From Curvibacter lanceolatus ATCC 14669 (GTDB lineage: Bacteria; Pseudomonadota; Gammaproteobacteria; Burkholderiales; Burkholderiaceae_C): a stretch of DNA of 64,000 nt. A program made the position numbers and the translations under genes. Location: assembly GCF_000381265.1 (NCBI RefSeq), contig NZ_KB906257.1:299071-363070 (forward strand), written 5' to 3'. A model generated the notes under the pieces. That model ran no database searches and had not been told where the DNA came from. It saw only the letters and a program-made list of their open reading frames with translations. Positions 24,596 to 34,099 of the stretch are shown in pieces. How positions within the stretch are numbered: the stretch's first letter is position 1; the number at the start of each line of letters is the position of its first letter.

Positions 24596-26566
24596 TTGAA
24601 AATCAGATCACTTGCTGTGCCCGTGGCCTTGAGCCTGCTGGCCTTGACGCTTCAATCGGGCTGGGCCCAGCAGCCGCTGCCGGCGCAACCCGCCACCGTG
24701 TCTGCCCAGGCCGAGGCCCTGAAAGGCCTGCCGCGCGAAGACCGGCGCGATTTCGAGGCCGCCCAGCGTGGCTTCATCGCCAGCCTGCCGGACGCGGCCA
24801 CCATCCGCAATCCAGACGGCAGTGTGGCCTGGACGTTGAAGGGCTTCGAGTTCCTGCAGCAGGAGCGGGTGCCTGACACGGTGAACCCCAGTTTGTGGCG
24901 CCAGGCGCAGCTGAACATGCTGCATGGTCTGTTCAAGGTCACCGACCGCATCTACCAGATCCGGGGCTTCGATCTGGCCAACATGACGATCATCGAGGGC
25001 GACAGCGGCCTCATCGTGGTCGACCCCCTGACCACCGACACCGTGGCTGCGGCTGGCCTGGCCCTGTACCGGGAGCACCGCGGCAACAAGCCCGTCAAGG
25101 CCGTCATCTACAGCCACAGCCATGTGGACCATTACGGTGGCGTGAAGGGCGTGGCCTCGGCCCAAGACGTGGGCGCGGGGCGGGTGGCCATCTACGCCCC
25201 GCAGGGCTTCATGGAAGAGGCTGTGAGCGAGAACGTGCTGGCCGGCAATGCGATGAGCCGGCGTGCCCTGTTCCAGTTCGGCCACGTGCTGCCGCGCGGT
25301 GAGCGCCAGCAAGTCGATGCCGGTCTGGGCAAGTACATCTCGCGCGGGCAGGTCACCCTGATCGCGCCCACCAAGCTGATCACCCAACCCATCCAGAACG
25401 AGGTGATCGACGGGGTGCAGGTGGAGTTCCAGCTGACCCCGGGCACCGAGGCCCCCGCCGAGATGCACATGTACTACCCGCAGCTGCGGGCCCTGAACAT
25501 GGCCGAGAACGCCACCCACACCCTGCACAACCTGTACCCCTTGCGGGGCGCCCAGGTGCGCGATGCCAATGAATGGGCCCGCTACCTCAACGAGGCGCGC
25601 GAGCGCTACGCCGGCCGGGCCGACGTGATGCTAGCGCAGCACCATTGGCCGACCTGGGGCAGCGAAGAGATCACCCGTGTGCTGGCCAAGCAGCGCGATC
25701 TCTACAAGTTCATCAACGACCAGACCCTGCACCTGCTCAACCAGGGCTACACCCCCAATGAAATTGCCCAGGAACTGGTGTTGCCGCCCAGCCTGGCCGG
25801 CGAATGGTTTGCCCGCGGCTACTACGGCACGGTCAGCCACAACGCCCGCGCCGTGTATCAGCGCTATCTGGGTTGGTATGACGCCAACCCGGCCCACCTC
25901 AACCCCTTGCCGCCCCAGGCGGCTGCGGCCAAGTGGGTGGCCTACATGGGCGGGGCCGAGGCGGTGCTGGCCAAGGCCCGGGCCGATTTCGCCAAAGGCG
26001 AGTACCGCTGGGTGGCCGAGGTGGTCAATCAGGTGGTGTTCAGCGACCCGGACAACCGCGAGGCCCGTGAGTTGCAGGCGGCCACCCTGGAGCAGATGGG
26101 CTACCAGGCCGAATCGGCGACCTGGCGCAACGCCTACCTGCAAGGGGCCAGCGAGTTGAGAAACGGCGTGCCCAAGGGCGCCACCGTCAGCTCCAGTGCC
26201 GACGTGGTGCAGGCCCTGTCGATCGAGAACCTGTTTGACTTCATGGGGGTGCGCCTGGACGGGCAGCGCGCTGCGGGCAAGACCATCGTGCTGAACTGGG
26301 TGTTCACCGACACCCAGCAGCGCTATGCCATGACCCTGGACAACGCGGCCCTGACCTACCTGAAGGGCAAGACCGATCCCCAGGCCGATGCCACGCTGAC
26401 CCTGCCGCGCAGCGTGCTCGATGCCATCAACACCAAGCAATTGAGCCTGCGTGATGCGGTGGGCGCCGGCAAGGTGCAGATCACCGGCAAGGGCGAGAAA
26501 GTGGGTGAACTGCTGGGGCTGATCGACGAGTTCCAGCCCGGTTTCCCAGTGGTCACGCCTCGCTAG
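24596..26566 (+). CDS. Alkyl/aryl sulfatase (SdsA1-like metallo-beta-lactamase fold)
   Basis: The 656-residue protein, same size as SdsA1, has a signal peptide (cleavage likely after SGWAQ). The metallo-beta-lactamase domain carries HSHVDH (His174, His176, Asp178, His179) for two zinc ions and the later ENATHTLHNLYPLRGAQVRD segment. A dimerisation domain follows (about 390-530) and a C-terminal SCP2-like domain (about 540-650). It should hydrolyse primary alkyl sulfates such as SDS in the periplasm. The start is TTG 24596 with AGGAG at 24584-24588; GTG 24581 is an in-frame alternative. It lies 125 bp after the MFS gene. Confidence 0.92.
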   Translation: MKIRSLAVPVALSLLALTLQSGWAQQPLPAQPATVSAQAEALKGLPREDRRDFEAAQRGFIASLPDAATIRNPDGSVAWTLKGFEFLQQERVPDTVNPSLWRQAQLNMLHGLFKVTDRIYQIRGFDLANMTIIEGDSGLIVVDPLTTDTVAAAGLALYREHRGNKPVKAVIYSHSHVDHYGGVKGVASAQDVGAGRVAIYAPQGFMEEAVSENVLAGNAMSRRALFQFGHVLPRGERQQVDAGLGKYISRGQVTLIAPTKLITQPIQNEVIDGVQVEFQLTPGTEAPAEMHMYYPQLRALNMAENATHTLHNLYPLRGAQVRDANEWARYLNEARERYAGRADVMLAQHHWPTWGSEEITRVLAKQRDLYKFINDQTLHLLNQGYTPNEIAQELVLPPSLAGEWFARGYYGTVSHNARAVYQRYLGWYDANPAHLNPLPPQAAAAKWVAYMGGAEAVLAKARADFAKGEYRWVAEVVNQVVFSDPDNREARELQAATLEQMGYQAESATWRNAYLQGASELRNGVPKGATVSSSADVVQALSIENLFDFMGVRLDGQRAAGKTIVLNWVFTDTQQRYAMTLDNAALTYLKGKTDPQADATLTLPRSVLDAINTKQLSLRDAVGAGKVQITGKGEKVGELLGLIDEFQPGFPVVTPR

Positions 26567-26587
26567 GTGTCGGGTCGCTGAGGCCGC

Positions 26588-26618
26588 AAAAAAACAGGCC
26601 CCGAATCTCGGGGCCTGT
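26588..26618 (-). terminator. Intrinsic terminator of the glyA-nrdR operon
   Basis: A perfect 10-bp stem ACAGGCCCCG/CGGGGCCTGT with a 5-nt loop. On the minus strand it is followed by a run of seven T residues (A run at 26588-26594), so it terminates nrdR. It may also work in part for the convergent sulfatase gene. Confidence 0.9.
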
Positions 26619-26652
26619 TGGGGTGGGGTGAACGCAGGATGGGGCCAAGGGC

Positions 26653-27102
26653 CTACTTGCGAACCTCATCGACCAGGGTCTTGAACTCGTCGATGTCTTC
26701 AAAGCTGCGGTAGACGCTGGCAAAGCGGATGTAGGCCACCTTGTCCATCTTCTTGAGCTCACGCATCACCAGCTCGCCGATGCGGTGCGAGGCGATTTCG
26801 CGCTGCCCCAGGTTGAGCAGCTTTTCTTCAATGCGCTCGATGGCCGTGTCGATCTGCACCGTGCTGACCGGGCGCTTGCGCAAGGCCAGGTTGAACGAGG
26901 CCTGCAGCTTGGCGTGCTCATAGTCGATGCGCCGGCCGTCTTTCTTGACCACGGCCGGAAAATTGACCTCCGGCCGCTCGTAGGTCGTGAAGCGCTTCTC
27001 GCAGGCACCGCACTGGCGGCGTCTGCGGATGAAGTTGCCGTCCTCGGAGACACGTGTTTCCACCACCTGGGTTTCGGCGTGTCCGCAAAAAGGGCATTTC
27101 AT
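26653..27102 (-). CDS. nrdR: NrdR transcriptional repressor
   Basis: The 149-residue protein starts with a zinc ribbon (MKCPFCGH and [13 protein letters not shown]) and continues with an ATP-cone domain. NrdR binds NrdR boxes upstream of ribonucleotide reductase genes and represses them when bound to ATP/dATP. It starts 20 bp after the glyA stop on the same strand, a usual glyA-nrdR operon in betaproteobacteria, with a terminator after it. Confidence 0.97.
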   Translation of the reverse strand: MKCPFCGHAETQVVETRVSEDGNFIRRRRQCGACEKRFTTYERPEVNFPAVVKKDGRRIDYEHAKLQASFNLALRKRPVSTVQIDTAIERIEEKLLNLGQREIASHRIGELVMRELKKMDKVAYIRFASVYRSFEDIDEFKTLVDEVRK

Positions 27103-27122
27103 CAGCAGCGATCCAACAGAAC

Positions 27123-28367
27123 TTAACGGTAAACCGGGAAGCGGGCGGTCAGGGCGTTCACTTTTGCGCGCACGGCCGCGATGTTGGCTTCGTCGCGCGG
27201 GTTGTCCAGCACGTCGGCCACCAGGTTGGCGGTGATGCGGGCTTCTTCGTCCTTGAAGCCGCGGGTGGTCATGGCCGGGGTGCCCACGCGGATACCGCTG
27301 GTGACCATCGGCTTTTCCGGGTCGTTCGGGATCGCGTTCTTGTTGATGGTCATGTGGGCGGCGCCCAGCACGGCCTCGGCTTCCTTGCCGGTGATCCCCT
27401 TGGCGCGCAGGTCGACCAGCATCACGTGGCTTTGGGTGCCACCGCTGACGATGCGCAGACCGCGTTGGGTCAGGGTCTCGGCCACGACGCGGGCGTTGGT
27501 GATCACTTGCTGCTGGTAAGCCTTGAATTCAGGCTGCAGCGCTTCCTTGAAGGCCACGGCCTTGGCCGCGATCACGTGCATCAGCGGGCCGCCTTGCAGG
27601 CCGGGGAAGATGGCGCTGTTGATGGCCTTTTCGTGCTCGGCCTTCATCAGGATGATGCCGCCACGCGGTCCGCGCAGGCTCTTGTGGGTGGTGCTGGTCA
27701 CGACATCGGCGTGCGGCACCGGGTTGGGGTAGACGCCTGCGGCGATCAGGCCGGCGTAGTGGGCCATGTCGACCATGAAGATGGCGCCGACATCCTTGGC
27801 CACCTTGGCGAAGCGGGCGAAGTCGATGTGCAGGCTGTAAGCCGAGGCACCGGCCACGATCAGTTTGGGCTTGTGCTCGTGGGCCTTGCGCTCCATGGCG
27901 TCGTAGTCGATGGCTTCGTTGGCGTCCAGGCCATACGAGACCACGTTGAACCACTTGCCGGACATGTTCAGCGGCATGCCGTGGGTCAGGTGGCCGCCTT
28001 CGGCCAGGCTCATGCCCATGATGGTGTCGCCGGGCTTCAGGAAGGCCAGAAAGACGGCTTCGTTGGCCGAGGCGCCGCAATGGGGCTGCACGTTGGCGGC
28101 ATCGGCGCCGAAGATCTGCTTGACGCGGTCGATGGCCAGTTGTTCAGCCACGTCTACGTGCTCGCAGCCACCGTAGTAGCGGCGGCCCGGGTAGCCTTCG
28201 GCGTATTTGTTGGTGAGTTGGGAGCCCTGGGCCCACATGACGGCGGGCGAGGCGTAGTTTTCGCTGGCGATCAGCTCGATGTGGTGCTCTTGGCGAGCGT
28301 TCTCGGCCTGGATGGCAGCAAAGATTTCGGGATCGGTTTGCTCGACGAGGATGTTGCGGTTGTACAT
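27123..28367 (-). CDS. glyA: Serine hydroxymethyltransferase
   Basis: The 414-residue protein has the full SHMT set: [28 protein letters not shown], the PLP lysine in [14 protein letters not shown] and a [10 protein letters not shown] segment near the C-terminus. It interconverts serine and glycine with tetrahydrofolate. ATG 28367 was chosen since the protein family starts at [10 protein letters not shown] and AAGGA lies 6 bp upstream. Its leader carries a ZTP riboswitch, so expression is likely raised when one-carbon folate is short. Confidence 0.97.
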   Translation of the reverse strand: MYNRNILVEQTDPEIFAAIQAENARQEHHIELIASENYASPAVMWAQGSQLTNKYAEGYPGRRYYGGCEHVDVAEQLAIDRVKQIFGADAANVQPHCGASANEAVFLAFLKPGDTIMGMSLAEGGHLTHGMPLNMSGKWFNVVSYGLDANEAIDYDAMERKAHEHKPKLIVAGASAYSLHIDFARFAKVAKDVGAIFMVDMAHYAGLIAAGVYPNPVPHADVVTSTTHKSLRGPRGGIILMKAEHEKAINSAIFPGLQGGPLMHVIAAKAVAFKEALQPEFKAYQQQVITNARVVAETLTQRGLRIVSGGTQSHVMLVDLRAKGITGKEAEAVLGAAHMTINKNAIPNDPEKPMVTSGIRVGTPAMTTRGFKDEEARITANLVADVLDNPRDEANIAAVRAKVNALTARFPVYR

Positions 28368-28416
28368 GGCAGTCCTTAAAGACGTGGTCCCTGTTGCTCG
28401 GAAGAGAAGAACAAGG

Positions 28417-28545
28417 GCTGCCCAGGCGAACGGCTGATCGCTCGGGCCAAGGCCCTGGAGCGGCACGCTTCCCAGTGGTAACCCCACGTCAGCGGCAAGG
28501 CCTCATGAAGCTGAAGCCTGCGCCTATCGCCAGTCGCGTACCGGC
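28417..28545 (-). ncRNA. ZTP (pfl) riboswitch in the glyA leader
   Basis: Read on the minus strand, the leader contains CGCGACTGGCG (from about 28540), then GTGGGGTTACCACTGGGAAGC (two pieces: a GTGG/CCAC hairpin and the CTGGGAAGCG strand) and finally CGCCTGGGC at 28428-28420. These are the three conserved blocks of the pfl motif: the 5' RACTGGCG strand, the GTGG-loop-CCAC-x-GGGA-GCG part and the 3' CCGCCTGGGC ligand site. ZTP/ZMP riboswitches turn on glyA and other folate/purine genes. The 5' boundary is approximate. The variable linker region is long. Confidence 0.85.
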
Positions 28546-28614
28546 CTAGTGTAACTGATGCGGCGCCGGGCCTGCATGCCAGCCTCCACAGGCCGGCTCT
28601 GTTGCAGGGCGTGC

Positions 28615-29436
28615 TCAGGATTGGCTCAGCAGAGCGACCTTCTCGGTGGCCGCCGGAGCGGCCGCCGCACGCGCCGGGGCAGGGGCCACAGGGGCCGGCA
28701 CCGGGGTCAGGATGGGCACGTTGCGGCCGGCCGCCACCTGTTGCAGGCGGCTGTGCTCGGCCAGCACCTTGGCGGTGTAGCCGCCGTCGTCCTCGACATT
28801 GGCCGCGCCCACGTAGAAGCGCAGGCCGCCTTCGATGGAGCCGGCGCGGGCGATGCAGTCCTGCAGCACCTTCACGCCCACCCGCAGGTTGGCCACCGGG
28901 TCAAAGGCGGCCAGGTGACCACCAAAACCCTGGTACTTGTCGCTGTGCACCTGGGTCATGACCTGCATCAGGCCCTGGGCACCGACGGCGCTCTGGGCGA
29001 ACGGGTTGAAGCTCGACTCGATCGCCATGATGGCAAGGATCAGCGTCGGGTCCAGGCTGTTGCGCTTGCCCACTTCCCAGGCTTCGGCCACGAGGGCGCT
29101 CACAGGCTCGGGGGCCACGCGGTACTTGCGGCTCAGCCAATAGGCCACGGCCGCCTGCGACTTGGGCAAAGCCCGGGGGTCGGTGGCGGTCGCGCGTTCA
29201 CGGGCGTCGCGTTCGTTTTGAAGCCCGGTGAGGGCTTCCTGACGGGACTGAAGCCAGCCCATCAATTCTTCTTCGCCAGCCTGACGCAAGTCAGGGCGGG
29301 CAGTCAGGGTGATCACAGCAAAGGCGACGGCGAGGCCCAGCAGGGCAAAACCGTTGTGTGTGATCTCAAAAAAACCTTCGGCGATATCGGATGCGAATGT
29401 TCGCAAGCCTCGGGCGATTTGACCTAACGCTGTCAT
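28615..29436 (-). CDS. Lytic transglycosylase (SLT domain)
   Basis: The 273-residue protein has one membrane helix (about 30-47) that likely anchors it, then an SLT goose-lysozyme-like domain. The catalytic Glu is in ILAIMAIESSFNPFAQS, followed by GAQGLMQVM and the later RFYVGAANVEDDGGY segment. It cleaves glycan strands of peptidoglycan to anhydromuropeptides. The C-terminal 40 residues are Ala/Pro-rich and variable. Confidence 0.92.
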   Translation of the reverse strand: MTALGQIARGLRTFASDIAEGFFEITHNGFALLGLAVAFAVITLTARPDLRQAGEEELMGWLQSRQEALTGLQNERDARERATATDPRALPKSQAAVAYWLSRKYRVAPEPVSALVAEAWEVGKRNSLDPTLILAIMAIESSFNPFAQSAVGAQGLMQVMTQVHSDKYQGFGGHLAAFDPVANLRVGVKVLQDCIARAGSIEGGLRFYVGAANVEDDGGYTAKVLAEHSRLQQVAAGRNVPILTPVPAPVAPAPARAAAAPAATEKVALLSQS

Positions 29437-29794
29437 AGCTCTTCCTTTCTACGCGTGGGGTGGTTCGCGGCGGCACGGGCTGCGCAAGCAGCGGTGTGTG
29501 CCGTGAACCAACCCTCGTTTGGATTGGTACGCCATCAGGTTCACCGGGGCACCCAAGGGGGTTGCAAAGGGGTGAACTGACTTAGCCGGGGTCGGCAGCG
29601 GGTTCGGGTTGTCCCCTGTTTTTGGGGACGGGCGGATTCTAGAAGCATTGCAAATAACAAGTCAACAGTATTGAATTGATTTGTTATGTCGAAAACGATA
29701 TTAAAAATGGGGTATAGGAGCCCATATCTGGACGTCCATACAGTCGTTGCAAAATTCAATCGAAACCCATTTCTCGATTGGAATTCCCATCTTG

Positions 29795-29820
29795 AATCAG
29801 CTCTTCCGAGAACTATCCTG
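29795..29820 (+). promoter_or_regulatory. Possible promoter of the candidate small RNA
   Basis: In the AT-rich stretch 29636-29820, a TTGAAT element is followed after about 16 bp by TATCCT, placing +1 near 29827, directly before the first hairpin of the structured segment. Both boxes match the sigma-70 consensus at four of six positions, so this is weak. Confidence 0.3.
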
Positions 29821-29825
29821 AAGTG

Positions 29826-30042
29826 GCCTGAGCGTTTCAGGCGACCGTCGGCAAGTGACAGTCCACACCCTGCGTATGACGGGGTGGCGATGACGAAGCG
29901 AACCCGGCAAACCCAGAAGGCAATCTCTTGCCTTCCCTGCAAGCTGGGACTGTTCTCTCCCGCTTGCATGTCTGACGGCAAAGGCCCTTTAGCCAGCCGT
30001 CAAGCCCGGCAGATCGAGTGTTCGGTCTGTCGGGCTTTCTTA
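29826..30042 (+). ncRNA. Candidate structured small RNA of unknown family
   Basis: The 678-bp gap between the transglycosylase and the DUF748 gene has no supported protein gene, but it has five consecutive stem-loops on the plus strand: GCCTGA/TCAGGC (29826-29842), GAAGGCAA/TTGCCTTC (29916-29935), TGCAAGC-GGGA/TCCC-GCTTGCA (29938-29968), TGACGGC/GCCGTCA with an inner AAAG/CTTT stem (29973-30002), and a 12-bp terminator stem with T-rich tail (30003-30042). I do not recognise an Rfam family; 6S, tmRNA, RNase P and SRP motifs are not visible. The segment could also be a leader of the DUF748 gene ending in an attenuator. Confidence 0.5.
30003..30042 (+). terminator. Intrinsic terminator upstream of the DUF748 gene
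   Basis: AGCCCGGCAGA pairs with TCTGTCGGGCT (one G-T pair) around a 12-nt loop, followed by TTTCTTATT. It ends 80 bp before the next gene, so it must terminate something transcribed in the gap. Confidence 0.75.
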
Positions 30043-30123
30043 TTGGCGGGTTCCAGCGCGTGCGGCACGCTTTCGTGAAATTTCCCTCGATGCGCCGGCG
30101 CTGGCCGCAGCACAATGCTGCCC

Positions 30124-33100
30124 ATGAATCTGGCGTCTTTGAGCAAGAACCCGTGGCTTCGACGGGGCGTTTTTTGTGTAGTGGGCATCTTGTTGGTCTG
30201 GGCCGTGTCCTGGGCCTTGGTGCCCTCGCTGTTGCGGCATCTGGTCGCGTCGCGCGCCAGCGAGGCGCTGGGGCGGCAGGTGAGTGTGGCCGAGGTGGAT
30301 TTCCGCCCCTGGAGCCTGGAGCTCACGTTGCGCGATCTGGTGGTCCGCACCCTGGATGGGGATGCCGAGCAACTGGCGGTGGAGCGTCTCTATATAGACA
30401 TGGAGCTTCAGTCCCTGGTGCGCCTGGCGCCGGTGCTCGATGCCCTGGTGGTCGAACGGCCCCACCTGCTGCTCACCCACACCCAGCCGGGCCACTACGA
30501 CATCGATGATCTGATCGCGTTGGCCAGCCAGCCCTCGGACCCGGCGGCGGCGCCTTTGCGCTTTGCCCTGCACAACCTGAGTCTGGTGGAGGGGGCGATC
30601 GATTTTCGCGATACCGTGGCCGGTCAGGACCACCACCTGACGGCCTTGCAGCTTGGGCTGCCCTTTCTGAGCAACTTTGATTCAGGCCGTGCGGTGCTGG
30701 TACAACCCCGCCTGGCGTTTCAACTGGACGGTGCCGCTTTTGACTGGTCCGCCCAGGCCACGCCGTTTGCCGACAGCCGCCACGCGGAGGTGCAGGCGCA
30801 CATGGCGCGGCTCGACCTCGCGCCCTTCCTGCCTTATTGGCCCAAGGCCTTGCCGGTGCGCCTGGCGGCGGGCCAGCTCGAGGCGGATCTGAAGCTGGTG
30901 TTCGAGCAGGCGCCCCAGCCCAAGCTGGTGCTGTCGGGCACCCTGGGGGCCCAGGATGTGCGCGTGAACGACGCGCTGGGCAGCCCTTTGCTCGCCTTCC
31001 CGTCGCTGGTGGTGGATCTGGCCGAGCTGCAGCCCCTGCAGCGTTCGGTGCATGTGCGCTCGGTGCAGTGGGATGGCCCGTCTCTGGACCTGCGTCGTGA
31101 CGTCAACGGTCAGTTCGCGTGGTTGACGGCCTCGGCCCCCCCGGCACCAGCGGCCCCAGCGGCCCCAGCGGCAGGCCAAGCCGAAGCCGCACCTGCGAAG
31201 GCCACCTCGGCCGAGGTCGGCTGGAACGTTCAGGTGGACCGCATCGCGCTGCAGCATGCCCGTGTGGGGTGGCGAGACGAGGGCACCCAGCCCGCGGCGG
31301 TGCTCTCGGCCTCTGATGTGGCGCTGCAGGTCGAAGCCCTGCATTGGCCCCTGCGGGCGCCGGCCCGCTTCCAAGGCAGTCTGGTGTTGGGCGGCGCCGC
31401 TTCTGGCGCGGTGTCCGGGCGCTTGCATTTCGCAGGTCAGGGCACCGACCGGGCTGCTGCCGTGGCCTTGCGGGCCGAGGGCTTGCCGCTGGCGGCGGCT
31501 GCGCCCTACCTGGCGCGTTACCTGAACCCGATCCTGCAAGGGCGGCTCAGCCTGGTGGGCGGCCTGGGCTGGCGTGCCCCGGATCTGGCGTTCCAGTTGA
31601 GCAGCCTCACGGTGGATGCCTTGCGTCTGAAGCAGGGCGAGCAAGACCTGGCTGCCTGGGACCAGCTGAGTCTGAGCGACACCCGTGTCGATCTGGCTCA
31701 GCGCACGGCCAGTGTGGGGGTGCTGAGCCTCAGCGGGCCCCGGACCACGGTGTCCCGAGATGCGCAGGGGCATTGGATGTTCGAGCCTTGGCTCAAGACC
31801 CAGGAGGCAGCTGCCGCGTCGCCGGTGCGGGGCCCGGGTGCTGAGGCTGAGCGTGCAGCGCCGGCCTCCGCCCAGCCACCCGGCTGGCAATGGCGTCTGG
31901 GGCAATTGGCCTTGCGCGATGGCAGCCTGGGCTGGCGCGATGCCACGGCCGTGGTGGCCCGAAAGCCAGGCGGGGTGGCGCTGGACGCCGCGGCCTTGCA
32001 GTTGCAGGCCGGCCCTTTGAGCGGCGGCCCGAATGGGCTGGGTGTGGAGCCGGTCGAGCTGCAGGTGAGCGCCCGTCTGGGGGCGCCTGGGCGTGATGGC
32101 GCGGCCGCCGCCGAGCCGGGGCGCCTGGATTACAAGGGCCGGGTCAAATTGGTGCCTTTCTCCACCCAGGGGCGACTGGAGTTCAACCGGCTGCCTTTGC
32201 ACGCGGTGGAGCCCTATTTTGGCGATGTGTTGAACCTGGAGCTGCCGCGGGCGGACGCGAGTTTCCGGGGCAACCTGGACGTGGCCGTGGCCGTGGCCGT
32301 GGCCGCTGCCGGGGCCACCGTGCGGGTCAAGGGTGATGGTGCGCTGGAGGATGTGCGGGCCAACAGCGTGCTGGCCCAGGTTGGCACCGACGCGGGCCCG
32401 CCCACCAGTGACGAGTTGTTGAGCTGGAAGGCCCTGAGCCTGCGGGGCATTGACCTGGCCCTGCAGCCCGGCACACCGCTCACGCTGGGGATCAGCGAAA
32501 CCGCGCTGAGTGATTTCTATGCCCGCGTGGTGATCAACGACCAGGGGCGCATCAATTTGCAGAATCTGGTGCGCAGCAGCGCGCCGGCGCCCACGCCGGT
32601 CAAGGGTGCCGCGGCGGCGAAGGTGCCGCCAACGCCACCAATGCCACCAGCACCGGCTGCACCGGTTTCTGCCGCAGCCAGCAAGCCCGTGATCCGCATG
32701 GGCCCGATCACCATGCTCAATGGGCGGGTGTTGTTCTCGGATCGTTTTGTCCGGCCCAACTATTCGGCCAGCCTCAGCGAGTTGACCGGGCGTCTGGGGG
32801 CCTTCTCGTCGGTGCTGGAGGCTGGCAGTGCCGGCCTGGCCGATCTCGAGCTGCGGGGCCGCGCCGAGGGCACGGCCTCCCTGGAGGTGTCGGGCAAGCT
32901 CAATCCGCTGGCCACACCGCTGGCGCTGGACATCCAGGGCAAGGTGCACGAGCTGGATCTGCCGCCGCTCTCGCCCTACACCATCAAATACGCGGGCCAT
33001 GGCATCGAGCGCGGCAAACTCAGCGTCAACGTGGCCTACAAGATCGACCCCGATGGGCGCCTCAGCGCGAGCAACAACATCATCCTGAACCAGCTCAGCT

Positions 33101-33882
33101 TTGGCGAGCAGGTTGAAGGGGCGCCCGCCTCGCTGCCGGTGAAGCTGGCCGTGGCCTTGCTGGCCGACCGCGATGGGGTGATCGACATCAACCTGCCCAT
33201 CAGTGGCTCGCTCAACGACCCGGATTTCCGCCTGGCGCCCATCGTGGGGCGGCTGCTGTTGAATCTGGTGGCCAAGGCCATCACGTCGCCTTTCAGCCTG
33301 CTGGCCAATGCATTCGGCGGTGGTCAATCCGAGAGCAATGAAATCGCCTTCGCGCCGGGGGGCGCCGATCTGATGCCCGATGCCCGGCAGCGCCTGGACA
33401 AGGTCGCTCAGGCCTTGCAGGACCGGCCGGCACTCAAGCTCACCGTGGTGGGGCAGGTCAATGTGCAGGTGGAGCGCGAGGGCTATCGCCGTCAGCAACT
33501 GGCGCAGATGATGCTGGCCGAGAAGCGTCGGCAGGCCGTGCTGGCGGGGCACAAGGGCACCGAGGTGGAGGCTGTGACCGAGGCGGAGCAGCCCGCTTTG
33601 CTCAAAGCCGTGTACCAGCGCGCCGACCTGCCCAAGCCTCGCAATCTGCTGGGCCTGGCCAAGGATCTGCCGGGGCCCGAGATGGAGGCGCTGTTGCTGG
33701 CCAGCGTGCCGGTGTCGGACGAGCTTTTGCAGCCCCTGGCGATGCAGCGGGGTGTGGTGGTTCGTGACTATTTGCTGGGCCGCGCGGTGCCGGTGAACCG
33801 CCTGTTTCTGGGGGCGCCCAAGACCTTGCGCAACGAAGCCGCATGGACCCCCTCGGCCGAACTGTTGCTGGACACGCGTTGA
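30124..33882 (+). CDS. DUF748 (AsmA-like) inner-membrane-anchored periplasmic protein
   Basis: The 1252-residue protein has one N-terminal membrane helix (about 15-33), then a long beta-rich periplasmic part of the AsmA/DUF748 type (ALGRQVSVAEVDFRPWSLELTLRDL). The C-terminal region contains DRDGVIDINLPISGSLNDP and an OmpA-like stretch near 1080 (EIAFAPGGADLMPDARQRLDKVAQAL). Such repeating beta-groove proteins are thought to move or contact phospholipids between membranes. Ala/Pro-rich linkers occur near 340 and 840. An in-frame ATG at 30115 exists, but CACAAT at 30111-30116 would put +1 one nt before ATG 30124, so 30124 was chosen. Confidence 0.9.
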   Translation: MNLASLSKNPWLRRGVFCVVGILLVWAVSWALVPSLLRHLVASRASEALGRQVSVAEVDFRPWSLELTLRDLVVRTLDGDAEQLAVERLYIDMELQSLVRLAPVLDALVVERPHLLLTHTQPGHYDIDDLIALASQPSDPAAAPLRFALHNLSLVEGAIDFRDTVAGQDHHLTALQLGLPFLSNFDSGRAVLVQPRLAFQLDGAAFDWSAQATPFADSRHAEVQAHMARLDLAPFLPYWPKALPVRLAAGQLEADLKLVFEQAPQPKLVLSGTLGAQDVRVNDALGSPLLAFPSLVVDLAELQPLQRSVHVRSVQWDGPSLDLRRDVNGQFAWLTASAPPAPAAPAAPAAGQAEAAPAKATSAEVGWNVQVDRIALQHARVGWRDEGTQPAAVLSASDVALQVEALHWPLRAPARFQGSLVLGGAASGAVSGRLHFAGQGTDRAAAVALRAEGLPLAAAAPYLARYLNPILQGRLSLVGGLGWRAPDLAFQLSSLTVDALRLKQGEQDLAAWDQLSLSDTRVDLAQRTASVGVLSLSGPRTTVSRDAQGHWMFEPWLKTQEAAAASPVRGPGAEAERAAPASAQPPGWQWRLGQLALRDGSLGWRDATAVVARKPGGVALDAAALQLQAGPLSGGPNGLGVEPVELQVSARLGAPGRDGAAAAEPGRLDYKGRVKLVPFSTQGRLEFNRLPLHAVEPYFGDVLNLELPRADASFRGNLDVAVAVAVAAAGATVRVKGDGALEDVRANSVLAQVGTDAGPPTSDELLSWKALSLRGIDLALQPGTPLTLGISETALSDFYARVVINDQGRINLQNLVRSSAPAPTPVKGAAAAKVPPTPPMPPAPAAPVSAAASKPVIRMGPITMLNGRVLFSDRFVRPNYSASLSELTGRLGAFSSVLEAGSAGLADLELRGRAEGTASLEVSGKLNPLATPLALDIQGKVHELDLPPLSPYTIKYAGHGIERGKLSVNVAYKIDPDGRLSASNNIILNQLSFGEQVEGAPASLPVKLAVALLADRDGVIDINLPISGSLNDPDFRLAPIVGRLLLNLVAKAITSPFSLLANAFGGGQSESNEIAFAPGGADLMPDARQRLDKVAQALQDRPALKLTVVGQVNVQVEREGYRRQQLAQMMLAEKRRQAVLAGHKGTEVEAVTEAEQPALLKAVYQRADLPKPRNLLGLAKDLPGPEMEALLLASVPVSDELLQPLAMQRGVVVRDYLLGRAVPVNRLFLGAPKTLRNEAAWTPSAELLLDTR

Positions 33883-34099
33883 AGGGGGGCGGTCGAGCGG
33901 CTGCAAGCCCTGGTGGGAGGCCGCTGCAGGCCTGCTTTGGCGCCCCTCAGCAACACTGTTGACATCTTTCACTCGGCCGGTTTGGAGGGGCTTGTCCAAT
34001 TCCGGCGAAAATAGCGCTTTGATTCCGTGGCGCAAATGTCTGCGTCACGGCGTCGTGCCCGCCTGATCCGGCGGCGCGCCGTGTTTACCGACCTACAAA

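Noticed and set aside
29829..30042. 6S RNA, tmRNA, RNase P or c-di-GMP riboswitch for the structured gap
   Set aside because: A GGCAAACC-like string and a GCAAAG string recall GEMM riboswitches, but order, spacing and the remaining conserved parts do not fit; other families lack their signature motifs.
29541..30078. Frames of 146 and 130 codons in the 29.5-30.1 kb gap
   Set aside because: Composition is not protein-like, no ribosome site, and they cover the tandem hairpins that fit an RNA gene better.
30682..34035. 1117-codon minus-strand frame opposite the DUF748 gene
   Set aside because: Antisense shadow of a long GC-rich gene; no domain, and it also crosses the intergenic region.
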